From positions 4,740,450 through 4,804,449 of the forward strand of contig NC_014962.1 of NCBI RefSeq assembly GCF_000186345.1: a stretch of DNA of 64,000 nt, read 5' to 3'. Of this stretch, positions 35,681 to 49,989 are shown one piece after another. The position numbers were made by a program, and so were the translations under genes. The notes under the pieces are model-generated. The model was not told the origin of the DNA. It worked only from the letters and a program-made list of their open reading frames with translations, and did no database searches. This DNA comes from Isosphaera pallida ATCC 43644 (GTDB taxonomy: Bacteria; Planctomycetota; Planctomycetia; Isosphaerales; Isosphaeraceae). How positions within the stretch are numbered: the first letter of the stretch is position 1; each line of letters opens with the position of its first letter.

Positions 35681-38602
35681 ATGAATCGATCGACTTTCCA
35701 ACACCGGGCCGACTCCACGTTGGGATTCTGGAATCCCGGACTTCGGGCCGTTGTGTCCTCCTCCGACACCGAAGGCAGCGCCGCGCCACCCCCCACGTCG
35801 CCCTGGACGCCCTCCCGGCTGATGTTGGGCGCGATTGTCGCGGCCTTAGTCATTCAGATCGGCTTCAAGGCGCTGTTGAGCCAAACCAGCGTTCTTCAAG
35901 TGGCCTGGGTGGCTCGTTTGGTCGAGTCGGGATTCGATACCGTTCTGGCCACGCTGTTGAGTTTGGCGGTGGTCTGGCCCCTCGTGATCCGCCCGCTCAA
36001 ACGGGCGCTTGAGGTCGAGCGGGTCAAGGTCAACCAGATTTTGGAACGCTCGGCCGAGGCGATTGTTTCGCTGGACTCGGCGGGGCGGATCGTGTCAATC
36101 AACCCCTCGGCTGCCCGGATGTTCGGCTACAGCGCCTCGGAGGTGGTCGGGGAATCGTTCCTCAAGCTGTTCACCTTCAGTGGACAAGCGGCTCAGGACA
36201 TCAAGTCGTCACTCAAGGCCGCCACCTTCCAGCAAGTTCCACGCGGCCTCAAGAAGGACCAGACCACCTTCCCGATTGAATTGTCGATCACCGAGGTGAT
36301 GGTGGAAGGCCGTCGCCTGGTGACGCTGTTCGTGCGGGACCTGACCGAGGTTCAAAACTGGAAGCGCAGGCAGGAGGAAGCGGTCAACCAGTTGCGGTCG
36401 GTGCTGGACGCGGCCACCCGGTTCTCGATCGTGGCGACCGACGCGCACGGCGTTGTCGAGGTTTTCAACACCGGGGCCGAGCGGATGCTTGGTTACCAGG
36501 CGTCCGAGGTGATCGGGCGAATGAGGCTGGATCAACTCCACCTGCCCCAGGAGCTTAGGGAGGAGGCTCAGCGTCTGGAGACCAAGTTGGGCCAGCCGAT
36601 TGACCCGATCGAAGTGTTGTTCGAACCGGTTAGGCGTCTGGGCTTTCAAGAACGCACCTGGACCTATGTTCGCAAGGATGGCGGTACGTTACTGGTCAAT
36701 CTGGTGACCACGCCGCGGCGCGACTCGGCCGGGCGGATTGTTGGCTACGTGGGCATCGCCGACGACGTGACCGAACAGGTCCGCTATCAGGAGGAGATCC
36801 GCAGGGCGCGGGATCGCGCTGACGCGGCCAACCGGGCCAAGAGCGAATTCTTGGCCTCGATGAGCCACGAGATCCGCACCCCGATGACCTCGATTTTGGG
36901 GCACGCCGACATCCTCAACCTGCCCGACCTGACGCCTCAGCGTCTGGCCGAGGCCCGCGGGGCGATCCAAGCGGCGGGTCGTCACCTGCTGCGGATCATC
37001 AACGACATCCTCGATCTAGCTAAGATCGAGGCGGGCAAGCTCCCGATGGAAATCCTGCCATGCGACCCGTGGACCCTGGCCCGCGAGGTGGTCGCCGGGT
37101 TGCGGATCAACGCCACCCGCCGCGAATTGGCCTTGACCCTGGAAGCAGCTGGTCCTCTGCCTAAACAGATCCAGACCGATCCCAACCGCTTGCGTCAAGT
37201 GTTGTACAACCTAGTGGGCAACGCCATCAAATTTACTGAGAAAGGGGGGGTGCGGCTGATCGTGTCGTTTGACCCGTCGGCTTGTCGTTTGTCCTTCGAC
37301 GTCATCGACACCGGCGTGGGTATGACGCCCGAACAGGTCGGTAAGCTGTTCACGCCGTTCTATCAAGCTGAGCGGACCCACAACGCCGGCGGCACCGGGC
37401 TGGGTCTGGTCATCTCCAAACGTCTGGCCGAGCGCCTAGGCGGCACCATCAAGGTCCAAAGCCAACGCGGACGCGGCAGCGTCTTCTCGGTGCTCATTCC
37501 CGTGGATCCTGCCGCCGCGCGCGAGTTGGTCCCCAAAGCGGAACTAGAACGGATCGCCCGTGAACCCATCGACGCCGCCAATGAATCCACTCTGGCGTTG
37601 TTCACCACCAAACTCATCGGTCGTGTGCTGTTGGCCGAAGACACCCCCGAGATCCGCCAGGTCATCCTGTTCCACCTCCGCCGCCTGGGTCTGACCGTGG
37701 AAGCCGTCGAAAACGGCGAACTCGCCGTGGAAAAGGCGCTGGCCGGCCCTCCCTTCGACCTGATCCTGATGGATCTTCAGATGCCGATCACCGACGGCTA
37801 CGAAGCCACCGCGCGGCTGCGTGCCAGCGGCTTCGAGGGTCCCATTGTCGCCTTGACCGCCCACACCATGACCGGCGAGCGCGAACGCTGCCTCCGCGCC
37901 GGGTTCACCGACCATCTGGGTAAACCGATCGACCTCAACGAGTTCCTCACCCTGATGAATCGGTACCTCAAACCGGCCCCCAGACTCGTCGATCAAAGCG
38001 ATTCGCCGACCCAGCTCGAACACCCTACCGCCAAGGCGCTGGCTGCTCCAAACCAGGACGCCCCCGCTTCCGCTGCCGCTCCCGTTGCCGCCGCTCCCGT
38101 TGCCGCCGCCAACGGCGCGGTCCTTGCCGCATCTCGGCCGGAGGCCGCGGACGGCCGCGCGACTTCCTCCTCCCCCCCTCCCTCGGACGACGCCACGGCG
38201 AAGACATCCGCGACCGCTGTGGAACGCGGCCCAAACCATTCCGATTCCGGGATGATCCCGCTTCTAACGGTCGAACTCAAGCCTGGCGAGTCGCGCGACG
38301 ACATTGGCTTGGTTCACCTGCTGGCCCGCTACATTCAGGGTCTGCCTGCCCAAGCCACGCGCCTCCGCGACTTCTGGAGTCAAGGCGATTGGCAGAAGGT
38401 CGAGCAACTGGCCCACCGGGTTTTGGGATCCTCGGGGATGTACGGTCTCTCCGACCTCAATCGGATCGCCGCGCGGATCGAGCAGGCCGCCCGCCGCCAT
38501 GATGACATCGTGGCGGACGAACTCGACGCCCTCGACCGGGAAATCGAACGCCTCGGACAGCTTGGGCCACCCGTGAAACGTGGCTCCAGCGTTTCTGAAT
38601 AG
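35681..38602 (+). CDS. Hybrid sensor histidine kinase (PAS-PAS-HisKA-HATPase-REC-HPt)
   Basis: About 973 residues from ATG 35681. Two hydrophobic segments near the N-terminus (LMLGAIVAALVIQIGF and VLATLLSLAVVWPLVI) anchor it in the membrane. Two PAS domains follow (AIVSLDSAGRIVSINPSA, then VATDAHGVVEVFNTGA). HisKA has H396 in FLASMSHEIRTP. The ATPase has NLVGNAIKFT, DTGVGM and GTGLGLVISKRLAERLGG. The receiver has acidic residues in LLAEDTPEIRQ, D698 in LILMDLQMP and K in HLGKPID. An Ala/Pro-rich linker leads to an HPt domain with H912 in AHRVLGSSGMYGL. All phosphorelay stations are in one chain, so an output partner must be encoded elsewhere. The signal is unknown. Confidence 0.92.
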   Translation: MNRSTFQHRADSTLGFWNPGLRAVVSSSDTEGSAAPPPTSPWTPSRLMLGAIVAALVIQIGFKALLSQTSVLQVAWVARLVESGFDTVLATLLSLAVVWPLVIRPLKRALEVERVKVNQILERSAEAIVSLDSAGRIVSINPSAARMFGYSASEVVGESFLKLFTFSGQAAQDIKSSLKAATFQQVPRGLKKDQTTFPIELSITEVMVEGRRLVTLFVRDLTEVQNWKRRQEEAVNQLRSVLDAATRFSIVATDAHGVVEVFNTGAERMLGYQASEVIGRMRLDQLHLPQELREEAQRLETKLGQPIDPIEVLFEPVRRLGFQERTWTYVRKDGGTLLVNLVTTPRRDSAGRIVGYVGIADDVTEQVRYQEEIRRARDRADAANRAKSEFLASMSHEIRTPMTSILGHADILNLPDLTPQRLAEARGAIQAAGRHLLRIINDILDLAKIEAGKLPMEILPCDPWTLAREVVAGLRINATRRELALTLEAAGPLPKQIQTDPNRLRQVLYNLVGNAIKFTEKGGVRLIVSFDPSACRLSFDVIDTGVGMTPEQVGKLFTPFYQAERTHNAGGTGLGLVISKRLAERLGGTIKVQSQRGRGSVFSVLIPVDPAAARELVPKAELERIAREPIDAANESTLALFTTKLIGRVLLAEDTPEIRQVILFHLRRLGLTVEAVENGELAVEKALAGPPFDLILMDLQMPITDGYEATARLRASGFEGPIVALTAHTMTGERERCLRAGFTDHLGKPIDLNEFLTLMNRYLKPAPRLVDQSDSPTQLEHPTAKALAAPNQDAPASAAAPVAAAPVAAANGAVLAASRPEAADGRATSSSPPPSDDATAKTSATAVERGPNHSDSGMIPLLTVELKPGESRDDIGLVHLLARYIQGLPAQATRLRDFWSQGDWQKVEQLAHRVLGSSGMYGLSDLNRIAARIEQAARRHDDIVADELDALDREIERLGQLGPPVKRGSSVSE

Positions 38603-38923
38603 GTCTCATCAACTCAATCGAACACCGCCTCGAACCGCTCGGCTAGCGTCGCGGAGCGCTTTGGTATGACCGATCCGGCGGGTCGAGTTTGGATGGACGC
38701 GGCGGGCGGCTTCGGGGTAAAACAGATTTCGAGAACGACGCGACGGGGTCGTACACCAGCCGGAGACTTGGCGTCTCGGCCCACCCGGCGCGAAGATAAC
38801 AAGTCTGAGGCTCCACGTCTGGTAACCTTGGCTCTACCGTCTTGAATCCCTGGCTCTCCTCGCCACCCCGACCCGCCCAACGATCGCGGGATTGTCCAAC
38901 GGTTTGCGTTTCAAGGGGCGAAT
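38603..38923. other. 321-base intergenic region
   Basis: No gene or RNA is visible. AAGGGG at 38913-38918 is the presumed ribosome-binding site of the isomerase gene. Confidence 0.4.
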
Positions 38924-39931
38924 TTGAGCACCATGAGGAACCCGACCTTGGGTCCATTGCGGTTTCAACCGATCCTCAAACGTTTGATCTGGGGCGGACG
39001 ACGCCTGGGAACCACCCTGGGCAAAGGAATCGGGCCAGAATCGGACTACGCCGAATCGTGGGAGATCGCCGACCATGGCCACGACGTCAGCCGAGTCGCC
39101 AGCGGTCCCTGGATGGGCCGCGACCTGCGTGAGTTGCTTCGGCTGGGTCGCCGCGACCTGCTGGGCGAGGCGGTGGGCGATCGTGACCACTTCCCGCTTC
39201 TGGTCAAGTTCCTAGATGCCCGCCAAACCCTCTCGGTCCAAGTCCACCCCGACGACGACCTCGCCGCCCGCCTGGTCCAGGATCGCGGCAAGACCGAAGC
39301 CTGGGTCATCCTCGACGCCGAACCCGGCAGCCTGATCTACGCTGGACTCAAGCCCGGCGTCGATCGCGACCACTTCGCCCAGGCGATGAACCAAGGTACC
39401 GAGGCGGTCGAACCTCTGCTCCACCGCTTTGAACCCCGACCCGGCGACGTGGTGTTCATCCCCGCCGGCACCGTTCACGCTATTGGCGCGGGCATCCTGC
39501 TGACCGAGATTCAGCAAATGTCCGATGCCACCTTCCGGGTAGATGACTGGGGACGGCTTGACGCCCAGGGACAACCCCGACCCCTCCATCGCGCCGAAGC
39601 CCTCCAGGCCATCGACTTCAACCGCGGCCCGGTCGATCCCGTGCCCACCACCCCGCAACCCATCCCCGGCGGCACCTATGAGCGTTTGATCGAGTGCCCT
39701 TACTTCCTGATCGAACGTTGGGTTCTCCATCGCGCCACCGTGCTAGGTCGCCCCGACCGCTTTACGATCGTCGTCGGTTTAGAAGGCCGAGGCCGTCTGA
39801 TCGATCGGGACCATCTGGGACACCCCCTCAAAGCGGGCCAAACCCTGCTGCTGCCCGCCGCCGCCGGGCGCTGCCTGATGGCCCCCGAGGTCGATTGCAC
39901 CCTCCGCATCTTGACCTGCACTGTTCCTTGA
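38924..39931 (+). CDS. manA: Mannose-6-phosphate isomerase, class I
   Basis: About 335 residues. It interconverts mannose 6-phosphate and fructose 6-phosphate in the cytoplasm. Zn-cupin motifs: YAESWEIADH, PLLVKFLDARQTLSVQVHPDD, GKTEAWVIL, FIPAGTVHAIG and LTEIQQMSDATFRVDDWGR. TTG at 38924 has AAGGGG 5 bases upstream, which is ideal spacing; ATG 38933 (MRNPTLG) is 14 bases away, so either could be used. The shorter bacterial form lacks a C-terminal extension. It supplies mannose for GDP-mannose and surface glycans, possibly feeding the GT2 and GT87 enzymes in this window (inference). A membrane protein gene follows after 91 bases. Confidence 0.93.
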   Translation: MSTMRNPTLGPLRFQPILKRLIWGGRRLGTTLGKGIGPESDYAESWEIADHGHDVSRVASGPWMGRDLRELLRLGRRDLLGEAVGDRDHFPLLVKFLDARQTLSVQVHPDDDLAARLVQDRGKTEAWVILDAEPGSLIYAGLKPGVDRDHFAQAMNQGTEAVEPLLHRFEPRPGDVVFIPAGTVHAIGAGILLTEIQQMSDATFRVDDWGRLDAQGQPRPLHRAEALQAIDFNRGPVDPVPTTPQPIPGGTYERLIECPYFLIERWVLHRATVLGRPDRFTIVVGLEGRGRLIDRDHLGHPLKAGQTLLLPAAAGRCLMAPEVDCTLRILTCTVP

Positions 39932-40022
39932 AACCATCCCGTCCCGTCCTCGGCTCGAACGCATCGCCCCACCCACCAACGGCGAGCGCCAGGCAATCGC
40001 ATCGCAATGGAGTGCTCATCAC

Positions 40023-41201
40023 ATGACCGATTCCGCCTCCCCGGACCAACCCGCCTCGGCCATTGTGCCGCCGCCGTCGCTCACGCCGCCGCCCCCCGGC
40101 TTCGCGCGGCCCCACGAGGCCCCCGCCTGGCGACGCCTGGCCGAAGCGACCCCCCTGGCGTTCAAACTCAAATTCCTCCTGATTGCCGCCCTGGGGCTGC
40201 TGGCCCTCCAAGCCGGTTGGCGGACCCTCGACACCCTCGCGCCAGTCCCCGACCACTCGTGGGCCGCCCGTCTCGATTGGCCACTCGTCCCCGTCTCGCT
40301 GCGCGCGAGCGACTCCCTCGAGCGGCTGGTTCTCGATTTGTTCCGCAACGCTACGCGGCCGTTTCTCGTGGTCACCGAACCTCTGATCGCTTTGATCGGC
40401 CTGGATTCGACAATCCCCCTCGCCTCCGCCCTCGCCGCCCTGATCTGGGCCGGAATCGTTCAAGCCCTCTTGGGTTTGACTCTGGCGAAACTGACCAGTC
40501 ATCAAATCGCCCGGGGCGAAACCTGGTCGCTCAGACGAGCGGTCGGCTTTGCCTTGCGTCGGTGCCATCGGGTCGCGCTGGCGTTCCTCGTCCCCTTGCT
40601 GGTGTTGGCGATGCTGGGATTGGTGAGCGCCCCTCTGGGCCTGCTCGCCCAGCTTGGTGTCGTCGGCCAAATTCTGGCCGCCCTGGGCTTTGGCTTGGCC
40701 CTGCTGTTGGCCATCCCCATGACCATGATCTGGTTGGGCGTCCTGCTGGGCTGGCCTCTCATGGTCCTGACCGTCGCCGCCGAGGACGAAGACCACTTCG
40801 AGGCCATCAGCCGCGTCTTCTCCTATGTCTTTCAGAAGTTCGTCCCGCTGCTCACCCTGCTCGCCCTCAGCTTCCTGCTCACCTTCGCCACTCAGGGCCT
40901 CGCCGAACTCATCGCCCTGGTCCTCCAACGCCTGGCCCAATGGGGACCCGGATGGTTCAACGCCGCAACCCCCATCGCCAACTCCCCCGAGGCCGTCGCC
41001 CTCCTCGACCTCTGGAACACCACCCTCCGCCTGGCCGTCGCCGCCGTTCCCTTCAGCGCCTTTTGGTGCCTGATGACCGTGATCTACCTCACCCTGCGAC
41101 GACTCGTCGATGGCGTCCCCCTCGACGATCTCTCCGCCGCCGACGGTCCCACCGACTCCTTCGACAATTCCCCCCCACCCCCACCCCCCCAATCGTCCTA
41201 A
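40023..41201 (+). CDS. Multi-spanning membrane protein of unknown function
   Basis: About 392 residues. A Pro-rich cytoplasmic N-terminus (PPPSLTPPPPGFARP) precedes at least six hydrophobic segments, among them FLLIAALGLLALQAGW, LASALAALIWAGIVQALLGL, VALAFLVPLLVLAMLGL, ILAALGFGLALLLAIPMTMI, LLTLLALSFLLTFA and LAVAAVPFSAFWCLMTVIYL. The C-terminus is acidic with Ser/Pro. The motif GWPLMVLTVAAEDEDHFEAISRVFSYVFQK resembles planctomycete membrane proteins related to transporter permease or DUF-type families, but I cannot name it. It lies between manA and the topoisomerase genes. Confidence 0.75.
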   Translation: MTDSASPDQPASAIVPPPSLTPPPPGFARPHEAPAWRRLAEATPLAFKLKFLLIAALGLLALQAGWRTLDTLAPVPDHSWAARLDWPLVPVSLRASDSLERLVLDLFRNATRPFLVVTEPLIALIGLDSTIPLASALAALIWAGIVQALLGLTLAKLTSHQIARGETWSLRRAVGFALRRCHRVALAFLVPLLVLAMLGLVSAPLGLLAQLGVVGQILAALGFGLALLLAIPMTMIWLGVLLGWPLMVLTVAAEDEDHFEAISRVFSYVFQKFVPLLTLLALSFLLTFATQGLAELIALVLQRLAQWGPGWFNAATPIANSPEAVALLDLWNTTLRLAVAAVPFSAFWCLMTVIYLTLRRLVDGVPLDDLSAADGPTDSFDNSPPPPPPQSS

Positions 41202-41380
41202 ATTTCCAACGTCTTCGCTCGGCAATCTGAACTTTTGTTCGGTTTCGGGTTGCGGAATGGGGTACGATGGTTTAGGATGACCAGGAAGACATGACATGAC
41301 AGGGTGATCGATTCCCCGGAGCGGGGCAACCCGCGCGATTTGAGAAACGTTCGGGGTTCACGCTCGGAAACGGTGGAGCG

Positions 41381-44101
<2,721 letters not shown>

Positions 44102-44206
44102 TCGGATCGCCTCGGATCGAAACGCCACCCAAGGGGACGCCCCACCCCCACCCCCCCCGCGCCGGCCTTCCATGAAGCCAATCCGAATCGTCGTCCGTGA
44201 AAGAGT

Positions 44207-46174
<1,968 letters not shown>

Positions 46175-46554
46175 CCCTTCGCCACCGATCAATCCCCCAC
46201 TCATTGAAACTCATTGAAATAAGAAATAGGTTACGATCGACTGTTCGGCTGTCGGCCGATCTTGTCTTATTTCGTTCCCACCCCTTAACGATGCCAACGG
46301 CACCACTGCGATGGTGCGGCGGCGGCCATTCCTGGAGGGTAACCCCGCCTTCAACGTCCTCAACAGCGGCGTCTTCTACGGTCCCAACTGGACCGGATCG
46401 GCTCGTGGGCGGTTTTCGCCCTACTGAACGAATCGACGCCCGCAATCCTTGCGACCGGATGGGAGCAGGGCGCGGGCGTTGGCGTTGGCGTTGATTGTTT
46501 GATGCTTTGACATGATACCGGTTCGGAACCGAGTCGATACCGGGTGGCGGGTGT
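46175..46554. other. 380-base convergent region
   Basis: Between the topoisomerase B gene and the dockerin gene. It has a short direct repeat CTCATTGAAA/CTCATTGAAA at about 46200-46219 and an AT-rich stretch up to 46230. A possible coding remnant (46230-46427) and a GGCGTT hexamer tract near 46475-46492 follow. Confidence 0.45.
46230..46427 (+). pseudogene. Possible gene remnant
   Basis: An open stretch without a good start codon encodes NDANGTTAMVRRRPFLEG, then NPAFNVLNSGVFYGPNWTGS and ARGRFSPY before a TGA. The aromatic/Asn/Gly pattern looks like the end of a secreted or beta-rich protein rather than random sequence. There is no ATG until 46311, and upstream the frame is closed by TAG at 46227. 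I do not recognise a parent family. Confidence 0.25.
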
Positions 46555-47820
46555 TTACCGAGCGTTCGGAAGGTTGGGACGGACTGGATTTTCGCGTTGG
46601 GTTTGAGTCACGGCCAAGCTGGGACGGACACGCTCGCCGGGGGTGGAACGATTGACGTTGGGACGGTTGGGCGGCGTCGGGGCCAACGGACGTTCGCCGC
46701 GCACCTGGTTGGGCGGAATTGGCCGGGTTCCCAGGGTGGGACGAGTCGGCAGATTCGGACGATTGACTGGACGACTTGGTTGACCAGGCGTCGGCGCGGG
46801 TTGGGGAGTCGGAAGCACTGGGTTGGATGGGACCGGTTCCCGTTCGACCGCTTGCGGGTCGAAGGTCACTGGCGCAAGTTTGCCGTTGAAGGTTTGTCCA
46901 AACGGGTCGGTCGCCGTGACGTTGATCTGATTTTCGCCTTCAGCGAGCGTCAGCACGGCTTCATAAGTGCCGTCGCGGCCTACCGTCACTTCGACCGGCT
47001 CGAACTTGCCGTTCTCCTCGGTGAAGGTGATGACCGCTCCCACGCTGGCCTGTCCGGCGAAGGTGACTTGTCGGGTCGCCACGATGCGGTCGGCATCCCT
47101 ATCCTGGCCCTCGGCCAGATTGGCCGAGATCACCGGCGAGATTCCGGTCCGCGCGCCGTGGTTGAGTTGCGTCAACCGCAGGTCGTTTTGGTCGATGACG
47201 CCGTTACGGTCCGCGTCGGCGTCGAACAGGTAAGTGGGGTCGCCGCGACGCGCGCCAAGAATCGTGCGGACCAAACGCGCATCTTGGGGATCGACCTTCC
47301 GATCGCCGTTGGCGTCGCCGGGCAGGTAGAAGCCGGTCAGGGTCGAACCGGTTCCTGCCTCCCGTCCCGCCACTTGGGCGTGGAACTGGGCCCGATCACC
47401 GGCGCGGGGCAGATTGATCTGCACCAGGCTGGCGCGATCGGCTTCGGCGTTGAGCTTGGGCAGGCTGCGGCCGGTCTCGTCCCGAACCTCTTGGACCATC
47501 GGGTTGAGCCGCGACACTCCGTGGTCGATCACGTCGATCCCAATCACCATCGAGCGTCCGGGACTGCTGAACGATGTCCGGTCGATCGTGAAAGGAACCT
47601 CCACCACCTCGCCAGGGTTTTCCACGGGACGAGCCACTAGCGCGAAGTTGTTGCCCACTCCGGGGGTGGTTGTCAACAACGCGCGTTGTTCCAACGACTC
47701 CATCTGGGGACGCCCGCGACGAACGCGACGACGGGCGCGGGCATGGGTGTCGGTGGGTGGCGGAGACGACTCGGAGCGATCGGACGATTCCCCCCGTGGG
47801 GACGTGGCGTCGGTCATCAT
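46555..47820 (-). CDS. Secreted dockerin type I protein with LEPR-XLL-type N-terminus
   Basis: About 421 residues; AAGGAG lies 7 bases before the ATG at 47820. An Arg-rich segment and MESLEQRALLTTTP (about 40-53) form the same N-terminal signature as in the giant RTX protein at 858. A beta-sandwich of about 100 residues follows (VVEVPFTIDRTS, SMVIGIDVIDHG). Next comes a dockerin type I pair, GDANGDRKVDPQDARLVRTI and DADRNGVIDQNDLRLTQLNHG, with Ca-binding Asp/Asn positions. An Ig-like domain follows (VGAVITFTEENGKFEPVEVTV, LAEGENQINVTATDPFGQT), and the tail is about 100 residues rich in Pro, Arg and Asn. Dockerins bind cohesins in surface complexes; no cohesin gene is seen nearby. Confidence 0.88.
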   Translation of the reverse strand: MMTDATSPRGESSDRSESSPPPTDTHARARRRVRRGRPQMESLEQRALLTTTPGVGNNFALVARPVENPGEVVEVPFTIDRTSFSSPGRSMVIGIDVIDHGVSRLNPMVQEVRDETGRSLPKLNAEADRASLVQINLPRAGDRAQFHAQVAGREAGTGSTLTGFYLPGDANGDRKVDPQDARLVRTILGARRGDPTYLFDADADRNGVIDQNDLRLTQLNHGARTGISPVISANLAEGQDRDADRIVATRQVTFAGQASVGAVITFTEENGKFEPVEVTVGRDGTYEAVLTLAEGENQINVTATDPFGQTFNGKLAPVTFDPQAVEREPVPSNPVLPTPQPAPTPGQPSRPVNRPNLPTRPTLGTRPIPPNQVRGERPLAPTPPNRPNVNRSTPGERVRPSLAVTQTQRENPVRPNLPNAR

Positions 47821-47901
47821 TCGTTTCTCCTTAGAAAACGGGGTTTTGATGTCTGGATTGGACGCGACTGAGGAAACACCGCACCGAACCGATTCGATCG
47901 T

Positions 47902-49689
47902 TCAGACTTCATTGACGTGAGAATTGGTCAAATCCGCTTGATCGCGTTCCCGCCTCGAACCATGTTGGGGCAAGGTGGTAGCGGGAAGGCCGGAAGGGAC
48001 CGCTGGATGTCCTGGATCGATCCGCCAGCCGGTTGCGAATGCCTTCAGGTTCGGCGCGGCGTGGGAGTGGCTCTCGGCTATGAGCGAAGGTTCGATCGAG
48101 CCGCGCTCGACGACAAGACGCCAAGCGGTCGCCAGATAGAAGACGACTCCCCCCCAGAAGTACGCCCCATAACCCTGGGCGTATTTATGCCACCGTTCCT
48201 CGTGAAACACTGTTCCCACGACCAGCGCCAGGGCGACGACCAACACCGTCACCCCCGCTGTTTTGGCGAGGTCGCCACGGAAGGCCGAGGGGGTCAGTGC
48301 GCCTTGGCGGCAGCGACGTTGGGTGGTGGCGATCAACCACCAACCGAGCAACGGAAACGCAAGCATGGGAACGATCAGATAGCCTCCCTCGCTTGAGGTT
48401 AGCACGATTAGGACCGCCGCCCAGGCCATTGCCCCGGCGATGACCGCCTTGGATCGGAGCGAAACCCGTTCGGGTGGGGCGCACAGCCGCGCTACCAGGT
48501 AGGACACCGGAAACAACAGGGTCACATAATGATGTTTCCAACTGCGTTCTGAAACGAACAGCATAGTCAGCGCGACCAGGGCGAACTCGCCGACCAGGCG
48601 TGGATCGTCGCGGCGATCGACTCGGGTGCGGCAAAGCACCAGCAGCACCAAGCCCAGTCCAATCGACAGCAATTTCAGGCCAAACACCACCCAAGGGCGA
48701 TCCCATTCGACTAGGTTGAGCGGCAATTCGGCACGGTACTTGTCGGTCGAGGGCTCTTTGGTGGTCAGGCGGGTTAGGACGCCGATCATCGACTGATTGA
48801 CCTCCTGAGCACCGACGATGCCGCCCTCAGCGTAGGGACGGATGATCCGATGCCACCAGGTGGCCAGCATCTCGTGGTTGGAGGCGGTTCCGAAGAATCC
48901 CGAGGGGATCCATTCCAGGAAGAGAACGAAGCCCAATCCCAGCGCCACTAAGACGCGGGGCGTCGCGCCGAAGGCCGGTCGGGTAGCGCGGTCGCCCACG
49001 AGACTCCAAACCCAGCGCCAACCCAAATAGACCGCGAACAGAGCGGGGGTCACCTTGGAGCAGATCGCCAGCGCCAGGAGGATTCCGGCGACCAGGTCAC
49101 GTCGGCGGACCCAGGCGTATAACGTGGAGGTCACCAGGAAAAGGATCATGAGGTTGGTATTGGCGTGGTGCAGATCGCTGAAAAAGGGTCGTGCCACGAA
49201 GACCCAGACCAGTGCTTCGGCCCAGGCAGGCAACCGTCGCCCCGGTCCGGCCGCCAGGCTCATCACCATGAGGGTCGAGGCGGCGGCCATCGCCACTTTG
49301 AGACCAAACCAGGTCATCGCGCCCAGGAGAGGCGGCAGCTTCATCAGCGGGTACAGCATCAGCGGTACAATCGGCGGGGTAGGGAACAACATTTCATCGT
49401 AGATGTTGACCCCATGATCCATCAGGAGGATTTGATCCCGCCAACGCAGAAACGCGCCTCGATCCTCGGCGGCCTTGAGACCGTGGAAGATCGCGGCCAG
49501 GATAACGAGAGCCCAGGCGGTTTGTCGAACTCGGGCGCGGAGCCAGGCGTCGTCGCCCAGCCGGTCGATCAACCAGCGAATCCAAGTTGGAGCCACGTCG
49601 CGAATCGAGGGCGTGGCTGGGGCCGGGGCGGGAACGGGAGGGGACTCCCAATCCGAGGGGGGGGATGGATGGCGGGGGATGGAGGACAC
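47902..49689 (-). CDS. Membrane glycosyltransferase, GT87 (DUF2029)-like
   Basis: About 595 residues. GTG at 49689 is chosen because AAGGAGG (49707-49701) lies 11 bases upstream; the frame reaches a TTG at 49770. There are about 10-12 hydrophobic helices. GT87-like features: a lumenal loop after helix 1 with RWRDQILLMDHGVNIYDEM (acidic residues), FPTPPIVPLMLYPLMKLPPLLGA, ARPFFSDLHHANTNLMILFLV, GILLALAICSKVTPALF and VSERSWKHHYVTLLFP. GT87 enzymes use polyprenyl-phosphate-mannose to extend glycans or glycolipids outside the cytoplasmic membrane. It starts 300 bases downstream of the intron-containing tRNA; those 300 bases hold no other visible feature. The dockerin gene follows after 81 bases. 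Confidence 0.82.
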   Translation of the reverse strand: MSSIPRHPSPPSDWESPPVPAPAPATPSIRDVAPTWIRWLIDRLGDDAWLRARVRQTAWALVILAAIFHGLKAAEDRGAFLRWRDQILLMDHGVNIYDEMLFPTPPIVPLMLYPLMKLPPLLGAMTWFGLKVAMAAASTLMVMSLAAGPGRRLPAWAEALVWVFVARPFFSDLHHANTNLMILFLVTSTLYAWVRRRDLVAGILLALAICSKVTPALFAVYLGWRWVWSLVGDRATRPAFGATPRVLVALGLGFVLFLEWIPSGFFGTASNHEMLATWWHRIIRPYAEGGIVGAQEVNQSMIGVLTRLTTKEPSTDKYRAELPLNLVEWDRPWVVFGLKLLSIGLGLVLLVLCRTRVDRRDDPRLVGEFALVALTMLFVSERSWKHHYVTLLFPVSYLVARLCAPPERVSLRSKAVIAGAMAWAAVLIVLTSSEGGYLIVPMLAFPLLGWWLIATTQRRCRQGALTPSAFRGDLAKTAGVTVLVVALALVVGTVFHEERWHKYAQGYGAYFWGGVVFYLATAWRLVVERGSIEPSLIAESHSHAAPNLKAFATGWRIDPGHPAVPSGLPATTLPQHGSRRERDQADLTNSHVNEV

Positions 49690-49989
49690 GGCGGAACTTC
49701 CCTCCTTGGAGTCCAATCCAATCCAGGACAGCTTGGGACGCGGGGGGCGATCCTTCGCCACCCGAGCCAACGGGCGTCTCGTTTGGTCCCGGCGACTCGC
49801 GCGGGATTGAATCGGAGCAAGCCTTCGGGGTTGGGGTGGTATCGCGCCTGGCGCGGCTCGTCAACCCCGAACCGAACCGGACCTCCAACCAAGGCGAGGC
49901 GACCAAGCGGGTCGCCTCATCCGACCAGGGAGGGGAACAGATCGGAGATGGGGCGATTGGTTGAGTGTTGTTCGGATGAGATAAGAAAG

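Noticed and set aside
39828-41297. A 489-codon minus-strand frame over the membrane protein gene
   Set aside because: It is rich in Gln, Gly, Glu and Asp with no fold signature; the opposite strand has well-formed transmembrane helices.
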